A DNA stretch of 64,000 nt from Trichoplusia ni (taxonomy: Eukaryota; Arthropoda; Insecta; Lepidoptera; Noctuidae): assembly GCF_003590095.1 (NCBI RefSeq), contig NC_039491.1, positions 4,154,001 through 4,218,000 on the forward strand, written 5' to 3'. The translations under genes and the position numbers were made by a program. The notes under the pieces were generated by a model, which worked only from the letters and a program-made list of their open reading frames with translations, had not been told where the DNA came from and made no database searches. Each line of letters begins with the position of its first letter. Within the stretch, counting starts at the first letter, position 1. Of this stretch, positions 48,415 to 58,989 are shown piece after piece.

Positions 48415-48500
48415 TTTTAAGGGTTCTGAGCTTAAAAAGTAAAAAACAGAACCCCATATCTGAGGCACCGCTGTCTGTCATGCTGCGAGAGTAAAACATT
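48415..48500. repeat. Repeat fragment with GGGTTC hairpin
   Basis: GGGTTCTGAGCTTAAAAAG...CAGAACCCC forms a hairpin and is followed by a CTGTCTGTC stretch. It resembles a common lepidopteran repeat end and is likely a remnant of it. Boundaries are uncertain. Confidence 0.4.
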
Positions 48501-49045
48501 AATTTAATTGACAATTGGTGTTTTTGTCTGCCAAAAACGTTGTTGTCGTTGCGAGTTCGACACGCTACCCCGCGATAATTACGCGTGAGTAAATCGTCGC
48601 ACGAAAGTAATTAAAATAGCATTTCTTTGCTGCCTCATATACCGGGCGAACAATCTAGAGCCTAGTGTGATATCTTCTGCGGCTTTTGTGATTCGTTTCC
48701 TTACCACGATTAAAGCTTCGATTGGCTTAGAATAGTATAGTTCAATCAGCTTAAGTTATTTTCTTTATTTCAATAAATGTCGTGTAATGAATCGTGGAAA
48801 AGTTAATATAATGATTAATTATCCATTATTTTAAGTACTTATTTATAATTACAGATAAACATAACTTCCTCTTGCTTTACTCCATCTATAAAAACACCGC
48901 ATCATATTCTGTTGCGTAGTTTTAAAAAAAATAGTTTCGTTTTTATCTAACAGAACCTACCACAAAATTGCCATATAAATTATTGAGATTTTCCTCACGT
49001 GTTTCATTTTTAATACGTTTAAGGTATTAGAACCAGATTATTACA
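48501..49045. other. Intergenic, nothing recognised
   Basis: AT-rich DNA downstream of FN3-like gene B with no exon, RNA gene or repeat that I can identify. Confidence 0.5.
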
Positions 49046-49310
49046 TCTATACTCATATATAAAGCTGAAGAGTTTGTTTGTTTGTTTGAACGCGCTAATC
49101 TCAGGAACTACTGGTTCAAATTGTTAATGGTCTATTCAATGCAATTTTTGTATTGAATAGACCATTCATCGAGGAAGGTTTTAGGCTCTATACCATCACG
49201 CAGCGACTAATAGGAGCGAAGATACAATGAAAAATGTGGAAAAAACAGTGCAGGTAAAATCATAGCTTAAATCTTCTAACCACGCGGACGAAGTCGCGGG
49301 CAACAGCTAG
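49046..49310 (+). mobile_element. Helitron-like non-autonomous element
   Basis: TCTATACTCATATATAAAGC start, short GTTT repeat, full core, CGCGGACGAAGTCGCGGG hairpin and CAACAGCTAG end followed by T. A short internal duplication of the TTGAATAGACCATTCA region is visible near 49125-49170. Confidence 0.75.
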
Positions 49311-50038
49311 TTTTATAATAATTCGAACTGTTGTCAATTACTTCTTATTGACATTTCATTTGCACTATCACACAGCTGCCAGCACGATATCTAGTCACGT
49401 AAATAGATTCGCAACTCCAACTTCCTTGCTCGGAACACGACACTTTGTCGCTTTATTTAATTAGTCTTTCATTAGCATTGTCAATTACTTAACTAGTTGG
49501 TAGTTTAATGTAAACGATGTTTACAAATTGTGATAAACTTTAACACGAGTGAATCGTCTGTTGTGAGCAGTTTTGACAGATGATTAAATGCCAACAATTG
49601 TACAGCCGGTGACAGAAGTCGGAGTGACAAATTAAAATAATTTACTTTTAAATAAGCAGTCTTGAAATAGCTGTTTTACCAGATTGTTTACTTATTTATG
49701 CCTACCACAATCGGGCATTTTTTGAAGAACAATATTGTACCACTATTATTTTTTTTGAACACTGTGTGTATGCTACGTGTTTTCTATTCGTTTAACAAAA
49801 CAGGCACATATTTCGGGAAGAAAGACAAATTCGTATTATTTTGGATAGGCTCTGCTGCTATTTGCATTCACTTACATTGCTTATACAAACATACTAAAGT
49901 CTGATTCAAATACAAATAGTTCAAATATTTTATTAAAAACTCCTTTTTAAACAAAAACAAAACAAAAAAACGGGTTCCATTTTCAAACTGCATATCACCG
50001 CTCCAACTAGTTGTACAAGTCTCCTGAGTGTGACGCGA

Positions 50039-50152
50039 TCAGTCGCCCTCGGGACCCCGCCATGACCGAGTGTCTGTAACTTCTGTAAGTGATAAGTGAG
50101 TGATACTGTTGCGAGTGTGAACTGTGGTAGGGTACTGTGATTTATTGTAGAG
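50039..50152 (+). promoter_or_regulatory. TATA-less promoter and first exon
   Basis: TCAGTCG at 50039-50045 sits in a GC-rich patch, like the 23.6 kb promoter. A transcript from here would be about 112 bases to a GAG then GTGAGT donor at 50153; an alternative donor CT then GTAAGT lies near 50085. A five-codon upstream frame (ATG at 50062, stop at 50077-50079) would be in the leader. No coding exon follows on this strand within the window that I can identify, so the gene is unnamed. Confidence 0.4.
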
Positions 50153-50159
50153 GTGAGTT

Positions 50160-52825
50160 CGCTTATATGATGAGAATGGATTTTTATTTATGAATTGGAC
50201 GTAACTTATTCATTGAGGTTTTTGTCGCGTACTTTTATAGTATAAAGTTTAAACAAGGAATAATTATAAAAAAGTGCATGCTTTTTTTGTTACACGTATT
50301 TTACTAGATACTAAAAATCAAATCAGATTAAAACAAAAATAAATCTTCATAAAAAAAATATTTGTCCATCTTCCTACACTCACTTATGTGCGTACTTTTT
50401 CGGTTTGCTAGACGAGAAAGACCTTCAACTGTTTATGTATCCGTGCGAATTAACAAATGACTAACGTAACTCGTGAGTAGGTTACTACTAGGCACGTTAC
50501 CTGTTACTATGAGTATAATATTACACTACGCGGTACATTCATCTTTGTAGTGTACAAAATAAGGCCCTCGTCTGTCGTTCGTACTTCTGCAACGTATTAA
50601 AAACCAAATGTACTTTGCATTTTGATTTTTAAAACGTCGTACATGACAAACATTATTATTGTTGCCATACAATGTCTTTATCTTTCATTTGACTTTGATA
50701 AATTAACTTAGGCTGATAATTGTATTTTACACACAACGCAGAAAACAACTGGTCAAGTGCGAGTTGGACTCGCAATATTGAGATTTTTTTACAAATGGGG
50801 TAAAGATAAGTAAAACAGTTGGGTAAGAAATAAATGATACATATTAGCAAATTAGTGACCCTCGCAACCTTTGCTTTATCTCGATTGTGATTTTTAACGG
50901 CAGTTCAAATACATCATATGGGTCAATTGACAATCTATTCTCATGCTAATCGAGCTAGGTTTATGAGATACAGCCTGGCCACGGAAGGAGGGTCAGACAG
51001 CAGCCCCAGCAACCCAAAATTGCTGTGCTTGCTTGCAAATAATAGGTAATTTAGTAAAAATGTCCTTATTTTTTTTCTTTCATATCTTCTGTCTTATTCG
51101 TTTGGAGGTAGCCTTCCGGTACTATATTCTGCAGCATTTGGCTAACAGACCGTACATACAGGCAGAATGACCACCTGACCTCCGCTATCTACTGACTGTG
51201 TAATGAATTAAAAACATGGGTTTTCCAAACACTAGAAATGAATGAAAACACAAAAATACTACCTATCTATATCCTCATAGTACCGTGAATTGACGCTGTA
51301 TCTTATAAGTAACTAAGGGAACCTGTATACCTGGATAACCTTTCCCCTCTTTTATAATTTTTATATTGTCAACTTTTATTATAAGCTAGCTGACTTGTGA
51401 CCCCATCATTGGTCTCTTTTGGATAATAATATAATGTAAGACACTCGCTTATAACGTAGTTTAATACTTATTGAAAGCAATGCAAAGAAAAACAGCATCA
51501 CAATATATCATACAATCATGTTTTTTTTCTGTTAATACTTTACCAAAACTATTGCCGAAACTTTACATGCCTCCAGCTAAATAACCCAGGTCCAAAGTAA
51601 CCTAATTACCTATAGAAAACGATAACACGCGCTCATTTTAAAAATGTCAGCAATTGTACAATTCACATTAGCAACAGTGAAGTTTAGTCTAGTTACATTA
51701 GACTAAACTTCAACTTATTTCCTATATTAGTTTGACGGGCATATATCACAAAAAGATCCGTGTAGATACTGCTAAAAGTAGCTACACATTTAGACTAAAA
51801 CGTAAAAATTACTAGCAAAACTCTCCAATGTAATAATTTAATCCTGAACAGATAACTTCAAATCACCCTATCCCTTCTAACTACGGAAGGTAGGGTCTCG
51901 ACCTGCTCTCAATAGGGGTCTTAGACCGTTTCACACTACACGTAATAACCGCCCTGTTCTAATAATAGAGACAATGCTCTATAAATAGTTAATCCAATGA
52001 GGAGCGAACACAATCGGTCGAAATAATTAATGGTTGTTGTCCTCACGTGTCAAAACCCGGTCTGACGTCGTGTTCTGGTTCCGTGTAATCTAATTATATA
52101 AACATGGGTAAACTGTTTGTTTTGGTGTTAATTTCACTTGCTTCTACCCTGGACCCTTTATGTGTTAAACCTCTTTGGTAACCTTAATTGAGAAAGGTGG
52201 GAAATTAAAATTCTTGAGGTTTTCGTTGTTTGTGTTGCATGGTAGCGCTTTATATTTTATGTTGTTCTTTAAAAAGATACGACTTAAGACGGTAGGTGTC
52301 CCAAACATTTAAATACTGGTATAAAAAAAATGTATCCTGCAAACCAAAGCGAGAATGAAATTTTAAAAATAAAAATTTTAAATTAATACGTGGGACTATT
52401 TAAATAAAATTTAAGCAAAATTGAGACACACCTCAACCTTGGTCTGCTGTCAGAAAGACGATTCTGAGTTATTCTGGTTACACTTTATAATACTCTATAA
52501 TAATCTAAAATCCCGAAATCCGGGAGAATTTTGCCTACAACTCTAGCAGTAATCGGATTATACGAGCTCAAAGACAGAGAGGGAAATATTTTAATCCTCT
52601 GCCTATCTGTGTCACCTACAGACAAAGTTTTACGTTGCACTTCCAACAAAAAAGCCCCAGGCATACAGTTTTAAACTTTATTAACACAAGTTACGGTACA
52701 TTTTTAACTGGCGCCATTCGACGAACCCAGAAAGGTTTATGCACACAAATATTTCCTGTAATTGAAAATCATAATATTTTTTAGCAGGCGGCGTAAATTG
52801 TCTTATCTTATTTTCTCAAAAAAAA
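50160..52825. other. Non-coding stretch, likely intronic
   Basis: AT-rich. Contains one perfect 14-bp hairpin at 51678-51712 and GC-richer scraps near 50970-51030 and 51105-51190 that are probably old repeats. No exon is evident. Confidence 0.45.
51678..51712. repeat. Perfect 14-bp hairpin
   Basis: TGAAGTTTAGTCTA (51678-51691) pairs exactly with 51699-51712 across a GTTACAT loop. It is short for a microRNA precursor, and no longer pairing is visible outside it. Confidence 0.8.
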
Positions 52826-54966
52826 ATCAAATCAAAATTCATTTATTCAAATTAGGCTACTAAGTAGCACTTTTTGAAGGTCAGCATCATTTACATTGGA
52901 CAGCACCCAGTTTCGCCCACCCTTCACCGCTTCCTAAGTGCTTTTGCTGTGAGAGAAGAAACGGCGCAACAAACTCCCCTGCAGCACGCTGTCTTTCCAA
53001 TTACAAAATTATTAGATATTATTATTATACAAAACAATAACAAATAAGTGTGTAGGTGCCGTGCCAAACAAACAAAAATTTGAGGTCGCTGTATCTAAGC
53101 CTATACGAAATTAAACTGTAAGTACAAAGGCCAAGGTCAGCAGACCGACCAGCCACCGCAAGCAGCACCCGTTCACGAGTATGACGCAAGGGTCAGCCAT
53201 CACCTCCCTCGCCATATTTGAGGGAAGGAGGTGACCCGACCCAAGACGCCACCGCAGGCAGTGACGACTAAGGGAGCATGACGTATCTGCTGCCGGCTAA
53301 TAAAATAAAACTTAAAGAAAGAAATACCCCAAACGTTGATTTACCCGGCACAGCCCCGAACACGGAGGCGGCATAAATTGCTACGTCATTCAATTTTATA
53401 ATTAATAAATTATACATGTCAAAATTTATAAAAAATAATATATACGTGTATGCGTATAATTATACCAAAAATAAAACTAAATAGGTAACACAATGTTACA
53501 CACATACATAGAGTATGTCTATCAAATTACACAAATACGCGTCAAACATTAATCCACACTAAACCGTCCTGTGCAAATCACGGCGACCAACTATTTTTAT
53601 CATTTAAATAATCATTGATTGTATAATAAGCCTTCTTGCACAGCTTATCTTTAACCGTTGTTTTAAATGAGTTAAAAGGTAATTCCAATAAAGTGAGAGG
53701 CAGTTTATTGTAGAGGCGAACACTAAGTCCCACAAATGAATTGTGTACCCTGTGTAACCGGTGCGATGTACCAATTAACTTATGTTTATTCCGTGTATTT
53801 ATACTATGTATATCACTATTTTTGGTGTATAAGTGAAGGTTTTTCCGTATCAATAGTATATTATCTAAAATAAATTGGGATGCTACCGTTAAAATGCCTA
53901 TCTCTTTAAACCGCTCCCTAAGAGAAACTCTAGAGCCTAGTTGGTAAATGGATCTGACAGCTCGCTTTTGTAAGACGAATATCGATTCGATATCTGCTGC
54001 CTTACCCCACAAAAGTATGCCATAGGACATAACGCTGTGGAAATAGCTAAAATAAACAAGACGAGCTGTGTCCACGTCAGTAATCTGCCTAACTTTTCTA
54101 ACCGCATAAGCCGCAGAGCTGAGTTTATTCGCTAGGTATGCAATATGCGCCATCCATTTTAATTTTGCATCAACTGTAACACCGAGAAAAACCGTTGATT
54201 CTACAGTCTCTAGCACTTCATTATTTATAACAATATTTGGCCCAAGATTCTTAACATTAGGCATCGCGAATTTAATACATTTGGTTTTTTTGGCATTCAA
54301 AACTAAATTATTAACTGAAAACCAATGTGTGACCCGAGTAAGAGCACTATTTACTTCATTAAAGTCATTTCTGTTTCTGTTAACTTTAAATATTAAGGAA
54401 GTATCATCTGCAAAGAGCACAACGTCGCACATGCCTTTTAAAAAGAATGGTAAGTCATTAATATATACTAAAAATAAAAATGGGCCGAGTATTGAACCCT
54501 GGGGTACTCCTAGTTTGACAGGTAGTCCGGTAGACTTACTACCATTTACATCTACACATTGGACCCTATCACTCAAATAGGAATTAATTAAATCCAGTGA
54601 TCTATTTTTGATACCGTAATATCCGAGTTTGCATAGTAATGTGTCATGCCGGACGCAATCGAATGCCTTTGAAAGGTCACAGAAAACGCCAATAGCGTTC
54701 TGAGAGTTCTCCCAAGCATCGTAGATGTGTTTCAGTAAAGCTACACCCGCGTCGGTAGTTGAACGTCCCTTTGTAAAACCGTATTGCTCGCTATGCAAGA
54801 GGGTCTTTTGATTAAAATAATGTAGTAGTTGATTTAATATCAATTTTTCAAAGATCTTGCTGAATGCAGGTAAAATAGAAATCGGTCTAAAATTACCAAC
54901 GTCACATTTACTGCCTGCCTTAAATAACGGTATGACTTCTACTTGGCAAGGACTGTTTGTGTTTAA
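52826..54966 (-). mobile_element. CR1-like LINE, 5' truncated
   Basis: On the - strand the element begins inside the reverse transcriptase gene near 54960 and ends at 52826 with the ATGAATTTTGATTTGATTT tail next to an A run. Its 3' UTR carries the same CCCACCCTTCACC...AACTCCCC block found in intron 2 of FN3-like gene B. A GC-rich piece at about 53140-53290 within the 3' part looks foreign and may be a nested insertion. No target site duplication was found. Confidence 0.8.
53578..54966 (-). pseudogene. Reverse transcriptase of CR1-like LINE, N-terminally truncated
   Basis: The frame is open from 54966 to the stop at 53578-53580, about 460 codons, but begins mid-protein and lacks the endonuclease domain and ORF1. 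Visible motifs in order: VIPLFKAG and NFRPISILPAFSKIFEKLI (fingers), SEQYGFTKGRSTTDA, FCDLSKAFDCVRHD (motif A), GVPQGSILGPFLFLVYINDLP-type motif B, LFADDTSL (the catalytic FADD box), and FLGVTVDAKLKW. The lack of stops or frameshifts points to a fairly recent insertion, yet without the endonuclease the copy cannot move by itself. The clade call (CR1/Zenon-like rather than Jockey) is by resemblance. Confidence 0.85.
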
Positions 54967-55066
54967 TTATTAATTAGTCCTCGACTTTATTTAATCAACA
55001 ATTTTATATTAGTAGACTGATTTTTAGAAATAAGTGAAATAACGGAATAACAAAGAGGTTTTAATG

Positions 55067-55266
55067 TTTTATTTAAGGATTTTTTTTTTCAAAACTCTTT
55101 GCAACTTACCTACTCCGGTTGAGTCTGGAGCTAGTCGGAAAATCTTGATGAATTCGTGTGAGTTAACCATTATTAATTCAGCAAATACAGTACTTGTAGT
55201 GGCAAATACAAACATATTGACAGTCATCCCACATACATTTTTCAATTCCAATACCTTGAAAAACAT
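55067..55266 (-). other. Possible coding exon on the - strand
   Basis: From an ATG at 55266 a 50-odd residue stretch with one hydrophobic segment (GMTVNMFVFATTSTVFAEL) runs to a consensus donor, GTAG then GTAAGT, near 55114-55119. Upstream (55290-55470) is a GC-richer patch with a CACGTG E-box at about 55382, which could be a promoter. No domain is recognisable and the next exon was not found. The length is within chance for this composition, so it is only a candidate. Confidence 0.2.
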
Positions 55267-55737
55267 CCATGCAGGATTTTAAAATCAATATGTCCGTATA
55301 AAGGCGCGTTCACACGCCACACCCGCCTTTGTAATGCTGTGTACACTAGCCGAAGCCGTCATCGCTTCCAACGCCTTTTGACACGTGACACGTTCAACAT
55401 GGTGGAACTGTAATAAACACGACTAAAGGAAGTCGTAGTCTGCTGAACGATACATTGATGCGAATGTTTATGTTTAGTCTGGGGTATACAAAGAGTATAG
55501 TAAAGTTTTTGTACATAGGCTTTTAAATCAGTAAATTAACATACCTAATAAAACCCCAATTGTACTGGAAATTAAGGTTATTTTGTAATAATATTAGTAA
55601 TAACATAACTAATTCGCGTTTAAACAGTTGCGTCCTACAGCTACGTCTTGAAGTAATATAATTGTTGGTGCAGAAGAGAGATGTAATATTTTTCCCTTTT
55701 TTGTCAAGAAACTTAACATTTCCACACCGGATTGCTA

Positions 55738-55881
55738 CCTGTTTCATAAGTATCAAGTCACATGCACAAAAAATCAGAACAAGCATTAGTTTGGCCTAAA
55801 CGGGAATTCGAATCGAATCCGCGACACGTCGCGCTCAGTGGATTTAGCGTGGTCACCTTAACCACTCGGCTACACGTGCAA
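55738..55881 (-). mobile_element. tRNA-derived SINE
   Basis: Read on the - strand it starts TGCACGTGTAGCCGAGTGG with TTAAGG, a good match to the A box of a serine-type tRNA. It continues through CACGCTAAATCCACTGAG (a GCT anticodon-like loop) and a GGATTCGATTCGAA B-box-like stretch. The 3' body contains AATGCTTGTTCTGATT, shared with the SINE at 9765-9955. The arms do not pair well enough for a working tRNA gene. Confidence 0.65.
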
Positions 55882-56222
55882 TCCAATTTCCAATTAATCA
55901 CAATACAATGGTTAAAATTAAATTACTCATCTTGAAAACAATATCAAACATAAGTACCTACTCATATAACACCATATTAGGGATAACACAAATAGGTATT
56001 AAGGTATTCATGTTACTTTCTGCACTGTACGTTGGTACGTTGTACCAAAATTACGTAAACAGTAGTTTAAATGTTTCGAACTTCGAACTTTGCATAGTAT
56101 TACTAGAACCCACTGTAAGCAAATACTCCATTTCATCAGAATATTTTGTTGTACAATCAGCAACAAAAGTTTATGAACACAATTAGATTACCTACTAAAT
56201 ATCACAGCATATTTATTTTATA

Positions 56223-56516
56223 CTAGCTGTTGCCCGCGACTTCGTCCGCGTGGTTAGAAGATAAAGTTATAATTTATACCTGTCTTCTATCTATCTTGTT
56301 CATTCAGTCAGCGTTTGCAATGTAAGCGCAAAAAATGTGTTTTTTTACGACCTCACATTAGAAACCTCAAAAATTTTAGCCTATGTGTTATTCTGATGTA
56401 TAAGCTATATTGTGGTAAAGTTTCATTCAAATCCATTCAGTAGTTTTTACGTGAAAAAGTAACAAACATCCATACATCCATACTTACAAACTTTCGCCTT
56501 TATAATAGTAGTAGGA
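56223..56516 (-). mobile_element. Helitron-like element, second family
   Basis: CTAG end at 56223-56226 with the CCCGCGACTTCGTCCGCG hairpin seen in the first family, but the other half differs: TCCTACTACTATTATAAAGG, GCGAAAGTTTGTAAGTATGG and TTACTTTTTCACGT in reverse. It matches the decayed copy at 46014-46216. The element shares the 3' end of one family and has a different 5' end. Confidence 0.7.
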
Positions 56517-57054
56517 TAGTTTTGACAGATAGGTGGGACTCTTGTTTGTTTAGTTAGATACTGATTAAGCCACACTGTTTTGTTACTGTTTGTGTTTTCT
56601 GTTGCCTACCATGTATATCGACTAAGTCTGAAATAAAGCTGTATTATTATAATAATGAAGGATTAATTTCTATTAACATAATTGCGTTAATGTTTGTTTG
56701 AAGGCTCTATGTTTGGTTTATCTACACTGCATTTTGTTGTGTACCTACTGGTGTTATGTAAATCAGATTGTCCTCATCAAGTGTTGTTTCTGACTGTACT
56801 TGTTGTTGTGCCGTCCAGTTAGATTGTTAATGAAATACTTGTGTTTATTACTTTGCCGTGGTTTTACAAAAGCGGTGTTGCACGCAACTTTAAGCCCAAA
56901 CAACAACCAGAATGGTGTTGAAATTATTGGTTTTTGCTTGATAGTTATTTGATTCCAAATTTTACTTTAATTTTGGTGTAAGTTTATTCTTGAGAGCCAA
57001 GTGAATTTAGCATTAAAATTTATTCCCTACACCATAGGTCATCTTTCGTGCTTA

Positions 57055-57205
57055 GGGTAAGTGACCACTTTCTAACGCCAGAATTTGGGCACCGACCGCG
57101 TGGTCAACCAAGTAGTTAGTAGTACTGAATGTTATACTGGTGGCCGGTTCGAATCCAAGAATCAGGAATTAGTTATTAATTTATTTCTTATTTAGCACGG
57201 TATAA
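57055..57205 (+). mobile_element. tRNA-derived SINE, different family
   Basis: A pol III B box, GGTTCGAATCC, is exact at 57146-57156. An A-box-like stretch (CCGACCGCGTGGTCAACC) lies about 55 bases upstream. The body after the B box (AAGAATCAGGAATTAG...) does not match the other SINEs here. Boundaries are approximate. Confidence 0.5.
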
Positions 57206-57209
57206 CCAC

Positions 57210-58705
57210 TTACGAACATCAATATAAATATATAAATGTAATATTATCATGCAATCATCCTGTAATACGTCAAACAATCAGACAAGATCATCTCACACTC
57301 ATCCGCATACAATATCAATGGAACAGAAAACAATTTGCTTACAAAATTTTCAAACTTACTTGAACCTTGATAAACGTCAAAAAACATAACCAAATCACTT
57401 TAAAACATTAAAATTTGTTGAAAAATACATCAGCCGTCACAAGTCCCAAATAAAGACAAGACAACCAGCCCCTTCCGAATAACAAAGAGAAACTCCAATT
57501 ACCATTCTAAGCCAAATAATCGTAGTTCTATTTATTATTCTCTTCAACAATTACAATTTGGAATACATAAACGAAGAAGAATCAAAATAATATTTGACCT
57601 TTGATACAAATGTCATGAGACAATTTTCTCCTATCTTAAATACACTAATCATTTAATTACTACGTCATACTCACAAACCACGCACAGTTTACATCGTTAT
57701 GTATTCACGCAGATATTTGTATTAATTTTGACAAAACCTAAATTAAACTGTCAAGATTTGTGACGCTCCTCAAATGTAATTTGTGCGTGAATGTACCTAC
57801 GTTATTAATGAAACGTTTTCGTTCTGAATGTTTACGAAGTTGTTTTATATGATGTCTAGTCATTAGCGACTAAGTTATGGTGTTAGACAGGTATTAAAAC
57901 AATGAAGATCTCGGTACTATGTTCAATAGTGGTTTTCAAAAGCTTTCATTTCATTGCTTCGTGTATGTACGATCTTGCAAGCAGAATTAAAAGAATGTGA
58001 TGATAAAACCAGAATGTCTTCCATAGGAACATTGATTGTGTTTTAGCTTCTTTGATATTTTTTTTCACAATGCTATTATTTTAGGAACTTAAGCGATTAA
58101 TGAGGTTACATAATCTTGAATTTCAAATTTTAAAATAAGATCTATTCATGTAATTCGTCTGTACTACTCTATATTACTTTAGTAGAACTACGCCAGTTGT
58201 AAACTTACTAAATAAAACTTTAAACTAATTAACTGGTAATTAAGACCGAGTCGGATCCGAAACTTACAAACACTATTCCCTCAGAAAACAAACTTCAAAA
58301 TAAATATTAGTTTTATTAAAAGTCTGGTTAAATAAAAGAGACTTCATGAACAACTTTAAGAGTATAACTTTTCAAACTTGAAGTAAAAAAGTAGCTGTGG
58401 GATGGAATAGACCTCGGTAACACTAAAACTAATAAAAGTTTCGTATAGACTGTGCCCTGGGAGTAGTGAGAAGATAGAAACGAGTAAACATCCTCTGTTA
58501 ACTGTTCAACAACCACAAATAACGTCACACAGTTTTTTAATGGGATAAGCCCGTCATACATGCTCGTCATTCTACTCTTGTAAACCAAGATCAACATTGA
58601 TAACCATCAAAACCACCTAGCACTAAAGCTCGGTGTGACCCAGAGAAACGATTGTCTATTTTGGTAGCCGCATCTAAATTAATCAGGAGTCGTAAATATA
58701 ATACA
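57210..58705. other. Non-coding stretch, nothing recognised
   Basis: AT-rich DNA without repeats or exons that I can identify. An 89-codon frame on the - strand (58328-58597) has no domain and no plausible promoter. Confidence 0.45.
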
Positions 58706-58708
58706 TCT

Positions 58709-58988
58709 TCTTCTTATATATAAAATTCCCGTGTCACGATGTTAGTTACCGTACTCCTCCGAAACGGCTTAACCGATTTTTACCAAATTTTATATGCGTA
58801 TTCAGTAGGTCTGAGAATCGACCAACATCTTTTTTTCATTGCCCTAAGTCTTAAGGGTTGCTCACACTAAAAAAAATATTTTAGTTTTTGGACAACATTT
58901 TTTTTTTATTTTTTTATAATGTGGCATTAAAAATATATACAACTAGAAAGAATTCATTAGACAAAACAATGTTTGCTGGGTCAGCTAG
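58709..58988 (+). mobile_element. Helitron-like element, third family
   Basis: Starts TCTTATATATAAAATTCCCG, carries ACTCCTCCGAAACGGCTTAA with CCGATTTT, and ends TGCTGGGTCAGCTAG followed by T. TC start, CTAG end and insertion next to T fit Helitrons. Internal sequence is unrelated to the other two families. Confidence 0.6.
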
Positions 58989-58989
58989 T

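Noticed and set aside
55801..55881. Possible tRNA-Ser gene on the - strand
   Set aside because: The A box is good, but the acceptor and other arms do not pair and a SINE body follows, shared with 9765-9955. It is a SINE head.
57091..57160. Possible tRNA gene with an exact B box
   Set aside because: No acceptor stem or anticodon arm could be drawn around the B box, so it is called a SINE.
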